NCBI GenBank assembly: GCA_947579605.1
Contig: OX388312.1
Coordinates: 310,001 to 374,000, forward strand
Length of the DNA stretch: 64,000 bases
Origin: Athripsodes cinereus
Lineage: Eukaryota > Arthropoda > Insecta > Trichoptera > Leptoceridae
Direction: 5' to 3'
In this document: in pieces, positions 23,015 through 33,818 of the stretch
Numbering within the stretch: position 1 is the stretch's first letter
How the letters are laid out: each line of letters starts with the position of its first letter
The notes under the pieces: model-generated
Databases searched by the model: none
Told to the model about the DNA's origin: nothing
Seen by the model: only the letters and a program-made list of their open reading frames with translations
Translations under genes and position numbers: made by a program

Positions 23015-24154
23015 CTAGTAGTCCTCCCCCTCATATTCTCCTTCCTCTTGGTAATGTCCATTTGAATTGTCCGGTTGGAACTTCTTCTCGTCTTCTGTGT
23101 TTTCATACTTGACTGGGTATGTAGTGGGCAGAGGGTATTGTGTACTATAGTCGGGATAATCATCCACTGGTTCCTCTTTGATTTTGATCCTCTCCTCCTT
23201 GATGCCCCCCTCTGCTTCTCTCTTGTCCCTACGCTCCTTGCGTCTCCTCCTCTCCCTATCTTTATCTTTATCCTTATCCTTATCTCTATCCCTTTCTCTA
23301 TCTCGGTCACGGCTCCTATCTCTCTCCCTTTCCCTACTGCGTCTCCTCTTCCTCTCCTCTGATCTCCTTGACTTCCTCCTGGGAGAACGGGACCTGCTTC
23401 TCTTTCTCACTCTTTCTCTCTCCCTGCTCCTCCTCCTATCTCCCTCGACCCCGCCTCTCACTCCACCACCCCTCTCATGTTCTAATCTATATCTTTCTCT
23501 CTCCCTCTCATTATCTTCTCTGCCCGAGTGTTTTATGTTCACATCTGCGCCTCCCCTCCTGGTACCACCTAATCCTCCACCCAGTCTGCGTGGCAGCCAA
23601 CCCTTCACTGTTCTTGCCCGTTCTACATCTACCAGCACCCTCCGTCCATCTATCTTCTTACCGTCAGCATGCTTGTAAGCAGAGTGCATATCTCTCTCAT
23701 GTTCGTACTCTATAAAGGCGTATCCTCTGGGTTTGCCAGATACAGTGTCGTGTATCACTACTATCTTCTTGATGGGTCCATAGCCTTCAAACTCTCGCCG
23801 CAGTTTTGACTCGGATGTGTCGTAATTGATACGCGCTACAAAAAGAGTTTTGAAAGCATCTGTTGTGGCTTGAGGTGCTGAGTTTGGATCCCACATAGCT
23901 ATTTCTTGTTCTAATTTGTAAGCCACTTGCTCAGCACGTTCACGGCGACGTCGTTCAGCTCGCTCCTCCCTGGTCTCGACGCGGGTGGGCGGCGGAGTCT
24001 CCGAAGGGTTCTCGAAGTGCTGCAGAAAGGCACCCACCCCCAAATAGCCTTTTTGTTTCTTCTCATGAGGAAGCTTGTTAGGAGGGGGAAGATACGGTAT
24101 CGGATCTCGGGGGGCGAACAACGCCAACAAATTCGGAGGCAAAAACTGCGTCAT
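23015..24154 (-). CDS. snRNP-U1-70K: U1 small nuclear ribonucleoprotein 70 kDa (379 aa, single coding exon)
   Basis: This protein binds stem-loop I of U1 snRNA and helps the U1 snRNP recognise 5' splice sites in the nucleus. The start is the ATG at 24154-24152, giving the conserved [20 protein letters not shown]; the open frame runs three codons further, but without an upstream [15 protein letters not shown] lies at about 54-65. The RRM has RNP2 TLFVARIN at 103-110 and RNP1 RGYAFIEY at 143-150, then [20 protein letters not shown] and the glycine-rich [16 protein letters not shown]. After residue 210 the protein is an Arg-Glu/Arg-Asp/Arg-Ser low-complexity tail, ending in a KEEP-type acidic segment. 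There is no intron in the coding region. Antisense open frames across the RS tail are composition shadows. Confidence 0.97.
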   Translation of the reverse strand: MTQFLPPNLLALFAPRDPIPYLPPPNKLPHEKKQKGYLGVGAFLQHFENPSETPPPTRVETREERAERRRRERAEQVAYKLEQEIAMWDPNSAPQATTDAFKTLFVARINYDTSESKLRREFEGYGPIKKIVVIHDTVSGKPRGYAFIEYEHERDMHSAYKHADGKKIDGRRVLVDVERARTVKGWLPRRLGGGLGGTRRGGADVNIKHSGREDNERERERYRLEHERGGGVRGGVEGDRRRSRERERVRKRSRSRSPRRKSRRSEERKRRRSRERERDRSRDRDRERDRDKDKDKDKDRERRRRKERRDKREAEGGIKEERIKIKEEPVDDYPDYSTQYPLPTTYPVKYENTEDEKKFQPDNSNGHYQEEGEYEGEDY

Positions 24155-24572
24155 GGCGACCAATCACATTAGCACTTACACTTACTTGTTACAGCTGGTG
24201 GGGCGTCATCGCACACAAACAAAATAAATGGCAAACACTAAAGTTACCTTATAGTATACAAACCTTCACTTAACAGTAAGGCTTCCACGATTTTACCACT
24301 ATTTTACGGCAATATAACCTACCTCGACGCTTTGTACAAGTGCAGCGCCATTAACAAGGCACACCATAGAAAACGGAAATACATTTTTACAAAGAATAAA
24401 TATGACTAGAGTTGGTCGTTATAACGAGGAACGCGTGATATATTAAATTATTTTTACGGAGCTTGGTAGCAGAATATCGATATATCACATCACACTATTA
24501 TCGAGTGATTTCTGACGACGACCCGCTACTTCGTTCCGAACGACGTGAATTATCACAGATATCAAATTTTCT
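24155..24572. other. U1-70K 5' flank
   Basis: Presumed promoter and 5' UTR side of U1-70K. It is less AT-rich near the start codon. No coding region is recognised up to the tandem repeat at 24573. Confidence 0.3.
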
Positions 24573-24775
24573 ATGGAAAATCATTTAGGTATTAATAATA
24601 GTGTTACTTATCACGCCGCCATACATTTTACTATGGACGATCATTTAGGTATTAATAATAGTGTTACTTATCACGCCGCCATACATTTTACTATGGACGA
24701 TCATTTAGGTATTCCCGATGACGTTACAAATCACGCGGCGATACATTTTAGTATGGAAAATAATATTTAGGTATT
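24573..24775 (+). repeat. 60-bp tandem repeat, three and a third units, open in frame
   Basis: Units at 24573-24632, 24633-24692 and 24693-24752, with a truncated fourth to about 24775. Each unit starts ATGGA and contains ATCATTTAGGTATT. The first two differ at a few bases; the third differs in the middle and swaps GCCGCC for GCGGCG. Because 60 is divisible by 3, the array stays open for 65 codons as a 20-residue repeat (HLGINNSVTYHAAIHFT). There is no evidence that it is translated. Confidence 0.85.
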
Positions 24776-25504
24776 ATTTGAAAAGGAACGCGTTCTTTTT
24801 TTCGCCTCAAAACGGTACTACTATGGACATCTGTTGATTGACACAAAAGTAGAATGAGTTCGAGATACGGGTAGATAATTATTCATAACCCTTTTATCAC
24901 CTGAGTGGTCAAAGGACTATCTCCACATGATTTTACATGTTTATTTTTCATAAAATGAAATTAAAAACTTTTAATCTAATTAATATAGTTAAAAATCTTT
25001 TACTATATTAATTTTATGATTGATGTAATTTAAAAGAGATTATTTTAATCTTTTAATTATACCTATTTATATTATTATTAGAAAAGTTGACAGACAAAAA
25101 ATCAAGACAGTCAGGATGGGAGACAAACCTCATCGCTGAGTTTAAGATCTAAAATGACTTTTTTCGAACTTTCCTTTTTTATTTGCTTTAATCTTGCATA
25201 TCTTATTATTGTTCGTTGCCAGATAAAAAATATATATACCTATGAATTTTTTTTTTTTTTCTTTTTTTTTTATGGGGGGGGGTTGATAACGGTAGCTTTT
25301 CTAATAACAGAATATAAATAAATAACAGTCGCTTACGTTCCATTATTTTCAAAGAGCCGTTATTCCCATCTCTAAATATGACATAGACAACCAGTGCTGC
25401 CAACCAACAATGCCAACTCGGATTTTGAGGAAGATGAAAACATAATTATTTTTAAATCCAAATGAAAGAGTACAATCATAACATCGTAGCATTAAGTAGA
25501 ATAA
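24776..25504. other. Intergenic, AT-rich
   Basis: A poly-T run near 25246-25270 and a G run at 25275-25282. Nothing coding is recognised. Confidence 0.3.
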
Positions 25505-25833
25505 ATTAAGATTGTTTCACTTCGGATGATAACAATTATCATCTTTCAAAGAATTATTCTTAAATTCTTAAGTATCAGGATCAAGTCTGTTTGTCGAAAA
25601 TGAAGTCTGTTTGATACTATTTATTTATTTATTTTATTTCATACAAATACATAAATTTTTCACACAATACCTATATAGTGGATTACCCAACTAGGTGAGA
25701 CCTGTTCTAGGGCAATCCAATAATACATTATTCATCCAAACTTTTCATTGTCATGTCAGTACTCACGGTTTGACGTACTTTCATAAAAAAAAAACAAATT
25801 AATTCTAAGTACACAACAGCTAGTGCTGTGGAA
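25505..25833. repeat. MITE-like repeat interrupted by a LINE tail
   Basis: ATTGTTTCACTTCGGATGAT at 25513-25532 and CAGTACTCACGGTTTGACGT at about 25757-25776 match, in the same order, segments of the repeat at 43765-43990. Between them, about 25618-25740, is a LINE-like tail (TTATTTATTTATTTTATTTC then GGTGAGACCTGTTCTAGGGC). The repeat is therefore an old copy split by a later insertion. Confidence 0.5.
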
Positions 25834-27769
25834 CAGTGGCGGCTCGTGACCTTTAGTTTTGGCAGGGCAAAAAAATCTCTAATTTTCGAGATAGAAAATA
25901 ACTTTTTTCTCGTTCTATTTAAATGTTTAGTTTATTTTCGTTATTCCTCAGAATTGATTTGACGTGCGCTTAGTATTATCATAGTCATTTGGTGTGTGTG
26001 ATAGTGGGGGTAGATGGATTCTATAAACCATGAAATAACATACAATACCTAAACAATTGCCTGCCTTATACAATCATTATATTTTGTAACATATTATAAC
26101 GTTCTTCATATTAGGATCATACAACATGTTAATATTAATAAAATATATCACATACCAATTATTTATAAATAAAATCCATTCGACGATGTTTCGCTCCAGC
26201 AAAGGTGTCGATAACTTTTAGATTGAAATCATGCATTGAATTTATCATTTTCTTTTCAATGGATAACATAGCTAATGCATTTAGTCTATCTTGATTCACA
26301 GTGTTCCTCAAAAATGTCTTAACTCTTTTCAGCGTAGAAAAACATCTTTCGTTTTCAACAGTTGTCATTGGCAAAGTCACTATAATTGTCAAAATTTTTA
26401 CACACTCCGAAAATATTTCACACAAGTTATTTTCCTTTATCTGTAATAAAGGCATTGCAACACTAGTACACCATAATCTTCTCTACTGTAAAGAATTTCT
26501 AATTCTGTTTTAAAATTAATCCTATTAATGTTTGGGTATTCTGTAATGGTTATCATATACTCTTCCACTGGATTTATTTTACAATACGCGCTAAAATACT
26601 TTGTAATAAAAAGTTTTGTCGCAAATAAAAATGACACGAAAATTGAAATCTATCCTTACACTTTGTTATGATGTTAACACAATAATTAATAATTTATTAA
26701 GACAAAAATTTAATAATATCGCACGATTATGAAGTGCTGTTCAATTCCTAGGAAAACCTGTAATAGGTGTATTATTACACTAAGTATCACACAACTATAT
26801 TATTACAAAAAATAGGTGTAATAGTATATGTAAAGATAGTACTAATAATGAGAGCAAAATTTTTCTTATACAAAACCGACGATGATAAGAACAAAATTAT
26901 ATAATAGGTACCCACATCAGAACTTCATCTGAAAGACTAAAAGTGTTCATGTCATCATTGAATATAAGAAAGATTTTTGTCTAAATATTAATTATTAACA
27001 TGTGTTTCCACTTTGCAATAGAATGCATTCAATCTATTCACACGACATAATACATATATAATTTGTATCGAATATCACACATTATGTCGAACCTTTCGAT
27101 GCAAGTCAATAGTGAAACATGCGTCAAAAGGGATAAAACAAACACATAAAAATAAATGTATTTGTCATTGTTTTTACTACATTGTTGATTTTACTTAGTT
27201 AATTTGAAAAATGTGTTTGTCTTGTCTGGTTTCACGAAATGTGTAGAAAACATATTTTTTCGGAGTCAGATAATATACGTGTTTTTATCAGCAAAGCATT
27301 GCTAATGTACACGACAATATTTGTTAATGAGTATATGTATTGTCCCTTTTGCCTCTAGAATATCACTGTATCGATTAGTTATATTGGAGATAATCTCCCT
27401 AGGGGCAAGCTTTAGAGTTGCCCCGATATCATTAAAATCTTCATATAAAAAAAACAGTAAGCATGTAACTACCTATTTAAAATCTCCATACATTCTTTGG
27501 GCAACTCAAAAATTGTCCCGAGATGACATATATATTCGTACCTATTAGGTGACAAGACTGAAGCGTTACATATACATACATACGTGTGCGTGTGTCAGTA
27601 TGCAACTTGCAACAGATATGTATAATATTATACAGTACTACGCAGCGCAGAGATCCAGTAAAAGTAATTGAATTATTAATTTTTATATTTTTCTGATATT
27701 GTTTTATGATTACAATGAAATGATTGGCGGGTCATTGCCCACGCTGCCCATATGAACAAGCCGTCACTG
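25834..27769 (-). mobile_element. hAT transposon, decayed, with ZMYM1-like transposase remnant
   Basis: The ends are CAGTGGCGGCTCGTGA and (right) ...GCCGTCACTG, flanked by an exact 8-bp duplication CTGTGGAA (25826-25833 and 27770-27777). This 1936-bp element carries a transposase C terminus on the minus strand (26455-26159) with TVENERCFSTLKRVKTFLRN and LNALAMLSIEK, the hAT dimerisation domain as in ZMYM1-like transposases. A frameshift near 26450 separates it from upstream sequence (about 26637-26450). The RNase H core is missing. Confidence 0.9.
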
Positions 27770-27934
27770 CTGTGGAATTTCAAAAACATATTTTTCGAGA
27801 AATTTCTCGAAGCAGAGAATTTTCGGAGATTTTTTTTTATTTCTTATTTAACAGTATGATAATAATAAATACTTTATTCAATCAATAACAATGTACATGT
27901 TGAGACAATTTATCACTAATATGGCTACAATCAG

Positions 27935-28140
27935 AGTTCGTCGGTAGCCTGGAGGTAGTGTCTCGGCCTTCAGAACAAGGGATCCGTGGTTCGATACCAG
28001 GTGCCGGCAAACTCCCCTTTCACGGCACAAGCTTTAAGCTTAGTGTGAAAGGTGTATAAGGTTGTATTTGGGTTTATAACAAGGTTTATAACCCAGGTAT
28101 ATCTTTTAAAATAAAAAAAATAAAAAAATTAATTATGGTG
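27935..28140 (+). mobile_element. Second tRNA-derived SINE
   Basis: A tRNA-like head with A box TAGCCTGGAGG and B box GGTTCGATACC, then a unique body and an A-rich end (AAAATAAAAAAAATAAAAAA). It differs from the SINE at 3015 throughout. The Gypsy element inserted about ten bases past its 3' end. Confidence 0.8.
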
Positions 28141-28147
28141 TATTTTG

Positions 28148-28151
28148 AGAC
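28148..28151. repeat. Target duplication AGAC, left copy
   Basis: AGAC directly before the left LTR. The second copy is at 34920-34923, directly after the right LTR. A 4-bp duplication is within the usual 4-6 bp for Gypsy integration. Confidence 0.85.
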
Positions 28152-28689
28152 TATCGCAGGTTAATAAGGTGTATGAAATATTAAAATGTATTATTTAAAT
28201 TAAGACGTATCCGACTCCTATGAAGGAATATGAATAAACATCTCACCTGGCGATATAAATTAATTACTTACATTTAATAAGTAATATTTGCTATGTTCAA
28301 ATTTGTAAAGTGAATAAGAAAATTAATTAAATGAAAGATGTTATCTTCTAGTTAGAAGTGTAAAATAGATTTATTAAATTTACTTTGACTACGACAATTA
28401 TTAAATCCCTACGGGTTAGTTAGATGTATTTGATTTTACACTAATTATGTGATTTTCACTCACGTGTGGGTTGAATATGCAAGCAAGAAGCGCGAGGTTG
28501 GCGTGATGTTGATCGTCCAGTAGCAGGCGAAAGAGTGTCGAGGCTCGGGTGTTCACCGACCTCCAACCCACGAGCCCTATCTGATAATGTAACAATTATC
28601 TAATCAACGAATAGCGACTCGCGGATTTCGCTTATCATTATCTTAAGGTCGATGCACACCCGGGACCATAGAAATGTAGCTCCGCCACA
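28152..28689 (-). repeat. 3' LTR of the Gypsy element (538 bp)
   Basis: On the coding (minus) strand the LTR runs from TGTGGCGGAG to CCTGCGATA. By eye, base for base, it matches the copy at 34382-34919 with no difference seen. A polypurine tract (AGAAGGAGGGAAGG, minus strand, about 28705-28692) lies just before it, which defines this as the 3' LTR. Confidence 0.92.
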
Positions 28690-29793
28690 TACCTTCCCTC
28701 CTTCTGTTAAGAATGAAGGTTCAGCCTCATTCCCAAGATATTGTCATTTCTCGCGTATTGCTTGCATATCCACCTTTACAATAAACTCTATATTCTATGT
28801 TGTTAGTTCTATTATATATTTGAAAAAATTTTTCTTGAAGCTCTCATCCCTAGTTGACACAACCCCGTGACTCATCTCTCATCACTTAAGGGCTCCGTGT
28901 AACCTGAAAACCAAGATCAAATTAGTGTGCTGTTATTATTCAGCTCTACCTAACTAAATGATGCTATGGCTCGATGGATGAATTTATAATGCTTTATATG
29001 AATATGAATTTCCTTTTTTTAAAAAAAATAATGTCTTATCAGACTATGAAATATTTTTTTTTTTTTTTTAAAACTTAAATTGTATAGAGCATAATGACTA
29101 GAGATTGCAATTTTCTTTTAAAACATGTAAGCAAATATTTGATTGCCTTTTCCTATGACATCATCACTTGTCTATAGGAAAATGTACAATCGCTGTGTAT
29201 GTATACACTTTAATATATAAAACATATGAAATTATCATGCATCTTACAAGCTATAATTATCAGGTTATTATATGAACAACTTAATATTATTATGATAAGA
29301 TTTTATTTATGTATTTATCTCTAATAGAGGCAAATTAAGCCATCAAAGTACTAAATAAATATTGAAATATGTTAATGTACAATTTCCTTGGACGTCATCA
29401 CTCGTCGATCAGGAAAATGTTACAGTGTTGTTGTATTTCTCTCTAAAAGAGGCAAATTAAGCCATCAAAGCAATAAATAAATATTGAAATATGTTAATGT
29501 ACAATTTCCTTGGACGTCATCACTCGTCGATCAGGAAAATGTCACAATGTTGTTAAAATATTAAATCTAATGGATTTTGTTTTGCAAAAATTTTCTAATC
29601 AATCATACTATCCATCATGATTTACATTTATAGACATTCATTTGCAATGTCAAAATTATATTTATACACACAATGTATAAAGTTATTTATATTGAAATTT
29701 AAAAATTTTTTTTACACCAAAATGTATAAATTTCTTTAAATTGAATTATAACAATTTCTACGTTAAAAATTATAGAATTACGTATCTTAAGTA
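28690..29793 (-). other. Non-coding 3' region of the Gypsy element
   Basis: About 1.1 kb between the end of pol and the 3' LTR, AT-rich, with no open frame of note. It holds two 122-bp tandem repeats (29312-29433 and 29434-29555) and a shorter, diverged relative near 29140-29190. The polypurine tract is at its left end. Confidence 0.7.
29312..29555. repeat. 122-bp tandem repeat, two units
   Basis: Both units contain GAGGCAAATTAAGCCATCAA and TCCTTGGACGTCATCACTCG and differ at only a few bases. A partial third relative (GACATCATCACTTGTC near 29157) lies to the left. They lie inside the Gypsy element's 3' non-coding region. Confidence 0.88.
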
Positions 29794-32700
29794 TTATCCA
29801 GCTTGAAATTTCTTCACAAATTGAACTCTTCGGCCACTCCTGGTAGTCACTCCTGTACCACTCGAAGATGTCGAAGTTTGTTGGTTTGTTGCCTGAGGAC
29901 TCTGGATTGGTTGATGGTTGATGTCTCTATTGCTGGTTGATTCTTCTGCACTATCTTGTGTTGAGCTCATGTTCTCCTGAGGGTCGATAGTATCTGTAAC
30001 ACTTAAGAATGCAGGCTTCAGACGGTCTATGTGAACAGACTCTGTCCTGCCATTAATCTGGATCTTATAACACTGATTATTTCGTTTTACTACTTTGAAA
30101 GGACCTTCATATGGACATTGGAATGGGGTCTTGTATCCATCTACTCGCAAGAACACATAGTCACATTCTTCCAACTGTTTTTGTACAAAAACGCTTTCTT
30201 TTCTTTTTACCTTTACTGGAACAGGCTTTATGTTTTTAAATGCCGTGTGTAGTTGTCCAAGTAGTCCTTCTGTATCGGTCTTCTTCGAGTCCTGGAAGAA
30301 ATCTTGAGGTAATCGTAGGGTGGTTCCATATACTAGTTCTGCTGGCGAGGCTTTCAACTCTTCGCGCACACTGGCTCTTAATCCAAGACTGACATACGAC
30401 AAGGCATCGGCCCAATTTATCCCATCAACAGCCTTAATGGCTGCTTTAAGGATCCTGTGATGTCTCTCCATCATGCCGTTTCCCTGTGGGTGATAACTAG
30501 TGGTCTTTATATGCTTAATGCCCATATTCTTAACGAACTTTTCGAAAGTATGAGAGGTATATTGTCTTCCTCTGTCTGTTGTGATGGTTTTAGGACAACC
30601 AAAACGCGATATCCAATTTGACATTATTGCTCGTACGACTGATTCCGTCGTGATGTCTCTCAACTTAACATATTCAGTCCATCTTGTATATCGGTCGATT
30701 AAAGTTAAAATATACTTGTACCCTTGACTCTCTGGAAATGGTCCACAAATGTCGCTGTGAATGTGTGAAAAACGTTCTGAAGGGATAGGTATTGTCTGTA
30801 TGGCGCTGTGTGTATGTCTGTTAATCTTTGTTTTCTGACAATTAAGACACTCTTTTACGAAGTTAACTACGTCCCTTTCCATACCTGGCCATACAAATCT
30901 TTGTTTAACCATTTTATATGTGCTTTTACGTCCAGGATGACTGATGTTATGTACCGACTCTATGGCTTTTCTACGCCACTCTCTTGGCATGTATGGTCTC
31001 CACTTGCCTGTGGACAAATCACACATCACCATGTTCTTGTTATCTCCGTAAGGTACTAACATTAATTTCAAAGAAGATTTATCTTTCAATATACTTAACT
31101 CAGAATCTTGTTGCTGTGACTTCGCTACCTGGTTGTAATCAATCTCAGGTGTGGTATAAATCATATCCACACGAGATAATGCATCGGCTACAACATTCAA
31201 CTCGCCTTTTGTATGTCTGATATCTGTTGTGTATTGTCCTATATAATCCAGTTGTCTCCTCTGCCTCGTAGAAGCTGTATCCGTTTTCTTACTGAAAGCA
31301 AAGATTAAAGATTTATGATCTGTATAAATAATAAGAGGTCTACCTTCTATATGCTCTCTGAAATGTTTCACTCCTTCGTAGATTGCTGTCAACTCTTTGT
31401 CATATGTAGAGTAATTTCTCTGTGCTTTAGAGAGTTTTCTAGAAAAGAATGCAAGGGGTCGTTCATCTTCAGATATTGACTCAACCTTTTGTTGTAATAC
31501 TCCTCCTAATGCTGTGTCACTTGCATCTACTCTTAGTGATAACAAACCATCACTACGATGATGTGTCAGTAATGTTACCTGAACTAATTTTTCTTTGATT
31601 TCCTCAAAAGCTCTAGTAGCTTCTTCACTCCATTGGATCATTTTATTATCATCTTTCTTAGAACATGAAGTAATTAAATATAATGGCTGCTGTATCCCCG
31701 CAGCATTGGGAATAAAACGACGGTAATAATTTACCATCCCTAAGAATCTACGTAGTTTTTTTACTGTGTCGGGTAACGGGTAGTCAGTAATGGCTTGAAC
31801 CTTCTCTGGAAGAGGTTTTATTCCATCGTGGCTGACGATATGTCCAAGAAATTTGACTTCCTCTTTACCAAAAACACACTTCTTGACATTTATTTTCAAA
31901 CCATACTCTTTCAGTTTAGCGAATAATAAATTCAAGTGTTCTATATGTTCTTTTTGATCTTTCGATGCTACTAAAATGTCATCAATGTATGAAAAAGTGA
32001 AAGGCAGATCTTGTAATACCTCATTCATGAATCTCTGGAACGTCTGGGCTGCCGACGCCAAACCAAAATTCATCTTCGGAAACTCAAACAAACCCATCGG
32101 GGTGATAATGGCAGTTTTCTCGATGTCTATTTCCTCTATTGGAATTTGGTTATATGCTCGCACCAAATCTATAGTAGAGAATATATGAGACTCAGCGAGT
32201 TTATGGCTATAATCTATTAATTGGTTTATAGGATAACAATCTACCTTAGTCATGGCGTTTAATCTCCTATAATCTCCACAGGCTCTCCAGCCTCCATCAG
32301 GTTTGCGCACCATGTGTAAAGGACTGGCCCAACTACCTTTCGATGGACGACATATACCTTGTTCTGTCATGATTTTGAATTCCTTCTTGGCTGCCTCGTA
32401 TTGTTCAGGGTGGAGTCGTCTCGCCTTACACTTAATCGGTGGACCTCGAGTCTGTATGTGGTGGGTCACACTATGTTTGACTGGTTCTCCACTGGATATT
32501 GGCATTGTAATTTCCCTGTAACGTTCAAGACATTTAGTGTATTCATTTTCTTGAATTATCGTGGAAATACATACGGCGGGATTATAATAAATGTGGCCTT
32601 TGGATGTCAATCCTGTAACTGAATCAATCAATTGTTGATTTTTTAAATCCACAATCAAATTATAATTTATAAGAAAATCTGCGCCTATTATAGGCTTATC

Positions 32701-33003
32701 TACTTGGGCAATAATAAAAGTCCATGTAAAGTTTCTTCTTAAACCTAAATTAACTTCTATTGTAGTTGTACCATAAGTTTGAATTACACTACCATTTGCG
32801 GCAAATATAGAAGTAGTATTGATAAAGTTCTGACATTTTACTTTATTCTTAAGCACAGGAAGTACTGATACTTCAGCACCTGAATCGATGAGAAAATTAA
32901 GCCGATTATACCTGTCGAATATGTGCAGCCTTTTGCCAGTGTGACGCTCTATCTCCGCTGCTTCACGACGGAGCGTCTCTAGTTTTCCGGTTTGTACTTG
33001 CAA
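29794..33003 (-). CDS. pol: Gypsy Pol polyprotein (protease, RT, RNase H, integrase)
   Basis: This polyprotein copies the element's RNA and integrates it. The frame is open for 1069 codons from 33003 and has no proper ATG at its start (TTG); it overlaps the end of gag and is most likely reached by frameshifting. Numbering from that codon: protease DSGAE at 40-44; reverse transcriptase with YIDD at 339-342; RNase H with RVDASD near 491 and YTDHKS near 560; integrase zinc-binding HHCC at about 685-722, and catalytic D751, D810 and E846 (a 35-residue gap between the last two). All key residues are present, so the enzyme looks functional. The C terminus is a Ser/Gln-rich tail without a chromodomain. 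Confidence 0.96.
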   Translation of the reverse strand: MQVQTGKLETLRREAAEIERHTGKRLHIFDRYNRLNFLIDSGAEVSVLPVLKNKVKCQNFINTTSIFAANGSVIQTYGTTTIEVNLGLRRNFTWTFIIAQVDKPIIGADFLINYNLIVDLKNQQLIDSVTGLTSKGHIYYNPAVCISTIIQENEYTKCLERYREITMPISSGEPVKHSVTHHIQTRGPPIKCKARRLHPEQYEAAKKEFKIMTEQGICRPSKGSWASPLHMVRKPDGGWRACGDYRRLNAMTKVDCYPINQLIDYSHKLAESHIFSTIDLVRAYNQIPIEEIDIEKTAIITPMGLFEFPKMNFGLASAAQTFQRFMNEVLQDLPFTFSYIDDILVASKDQKEHIEHLNLLFAKLKEYGLKINVKKCVFGKEEVKFLGHIVSHDGIKPLPEKVQAITDYPLPDTVKKLRRFLGMVNYYRRFIPNAAGIQQPLYLITSCSKKDDNKMIQWSEEATRAFEEIKEKLVQVTLLTHHRSDGLLSLRVDASDTALGGVLQQKVESISEDERPLAFFSRKLSKAQRNYSTYDKELTAIYEGVKHFREHIEGRPLIIYTDHKSLIFAFSKKTDTASTRQRRQLDYIGQYTTDIRHTKGELNVVADALSRVDMIYTTPEIDYNQVAKSQQQDSELSILKDKSSLKLMLVPYGDNKNMVMCDLSTGKWRPYMPREWRRKAIESVHNISHPGRKSTYKMVKQRFVWPGMERDVVNFVKECLNCQKTKINRHTHSAIQTIPIPSERFSHIHSDICGPFPESQGYKYILTLIDRYTRWTEYVKLRDITTESVVRAIMSNWISRFGCPKTITTDRGRQYTSHTFEKFVKNMGIKHIKTTSYHPQGNGMMERHHRILKAAIKAVDGINWADALSYVSLGLRASVREELKASPAELVYGTTLRLPQDFFQDSKKTDTEGLLGQLHTAFKNIKPVPVKVKRKESVFVQKQLEECDYVFLRVDGYKTPFQCPYEGPFKVVKRNNQCYKIQINGRTESVHIDRLKPAFLSVTDTIDPQENMSSTQDSAEESTSNRDINHQPIQSPQATNQQTSTSSSGTGVTTRSGRRVQFVKKFQAG

Positions 33004-33818
33004 GGCTCCTTACACTTGGTTGATCTACTGCCAAACGTATGATGATACCAGCAGATATCCGGATTACTCCTCTCGGCGGATCGGCTACTATATCGTCTTC
33101 CTCTGGACCTTGACCTAGATCTAAATCTCAATGTACGTACCTCTTTTTCCAGGAGGTTGATCTTATCTATCAACTTCTCCATAAGTGCCGTCTGTCCAGG
33201 GTCACTCACGTTTGACACTGCTTGCCGATTGTCCACTGCCATTACTGATTGCGGGGTGTATACTTCCATTACTCGGTCAGCCGTCTCGGCTAACTGCTCT
33301 AGGGTCTGTCCTGCACAGGCCGACAACACTGCCTGCACACTGCTCGGCAGTCGCTGCATCCACAATGTCTTCACTATGTCTGAGCTGCCCAACTTTTGAC
33401 CTGCCAGCTCTTTCATCTGCCGCAGCAAAAGACTAGGTGGTCTGTCCCCCAAATGCACTTCCTGTAATAACTTAGTAATACGCGTGTGATCTGATAACGT
33501 AAACCTCTTTAATAATGCGTTTTTTAAAGTGAGATATTTATATGTTGTAGGTGGGTTAGTCACAACATCACTTACTGCGTCCAGGGTCTCACAATCCAAA
33601 TGGCTAACAACTGTATAATACTGTGTGGAATCAGTTGTGATGTTGGCTAACGCAAACTGAGCCTCCAGATGCGTCAACCATAATGCGCACCTGTCTTTCC
33701 AGAAAGGTGGCACTTTCACTCTGACATACGAAATCTGCGAGTCATCTCTTTGCTTGGTTGTTGATTCGTTGATAGGACTCGGTCCGCTCTCCTCACAGAA
33801 CTCATTGCTGGTCTTCAT
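32979..33818 (-). CDS. gag: Gypsy Gag (279 aa)
   Basis: Structural protein of the virus-like particle. It starts at the ATG at 33818 and ends with TAG at 32981-32979. The middle matches the capsid-like region of insect Gypsy Gag (PPFWKDRCALWLTHLEAQF at about 37-55). After an Arg/Ser-rich stretch comes a single zinc-knuckle-like motif, CWYHHTFGSRSTKC, followed by KEPC. Pol lies in the -1 frame and overlaps gag by about 25 bases. Confidence 0.93.
   Translation of the reverse strand: MKTSNEFCEESGPSPINESTTKQRDDSQISYVRVKVPPFWKDRCALWLTHLEAQFALANITTDSTQYYTVVSHLDCETLDAVSDVVTNPPTTYKYLTLKNALLKRFTLSDHTRITKLLQEVHLGDRPPSLLLRQMKELAGQKLGSSDIVKTLWMQRLPSSVQAVLSACAGQTLEQLAETADRVMEVYTPQSVMAVDNRQAVSNVSDPGQTALMEKLIDKINLLEKEVRTLRFRSRSRSRGRRYSSRSAERSNPDICWYHHTFGSRSTKCKEPCKYKPEN
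32982..32988 (-). promoter_or_regulatory. Candidate -1 frameshift site between gag and pol
   Basis: On the coding strand the heptamer GGAAAAC sits in gag phase as G-GAA-AAC, directly before the gag TAG. A one-base backward slip here would enter the pol frame. It is not a classical slippery heptamer (the P-site pairing is imperfect), so this is only a position-based suggestion. Confidence 0.35.

Noticed and set aside
23075..23715. Plus-strand open frames rich in Leu/Ser opposite U1-70K
   Set aside because: They are the antisense of the Arg-Ser/Arg-Glu repeat tail of U1-70K; composition explains them.
30031..33436. Plus-strand frames opposite gag and pol
   Set aside because: Antisense shadows of the retrotransposon genes.
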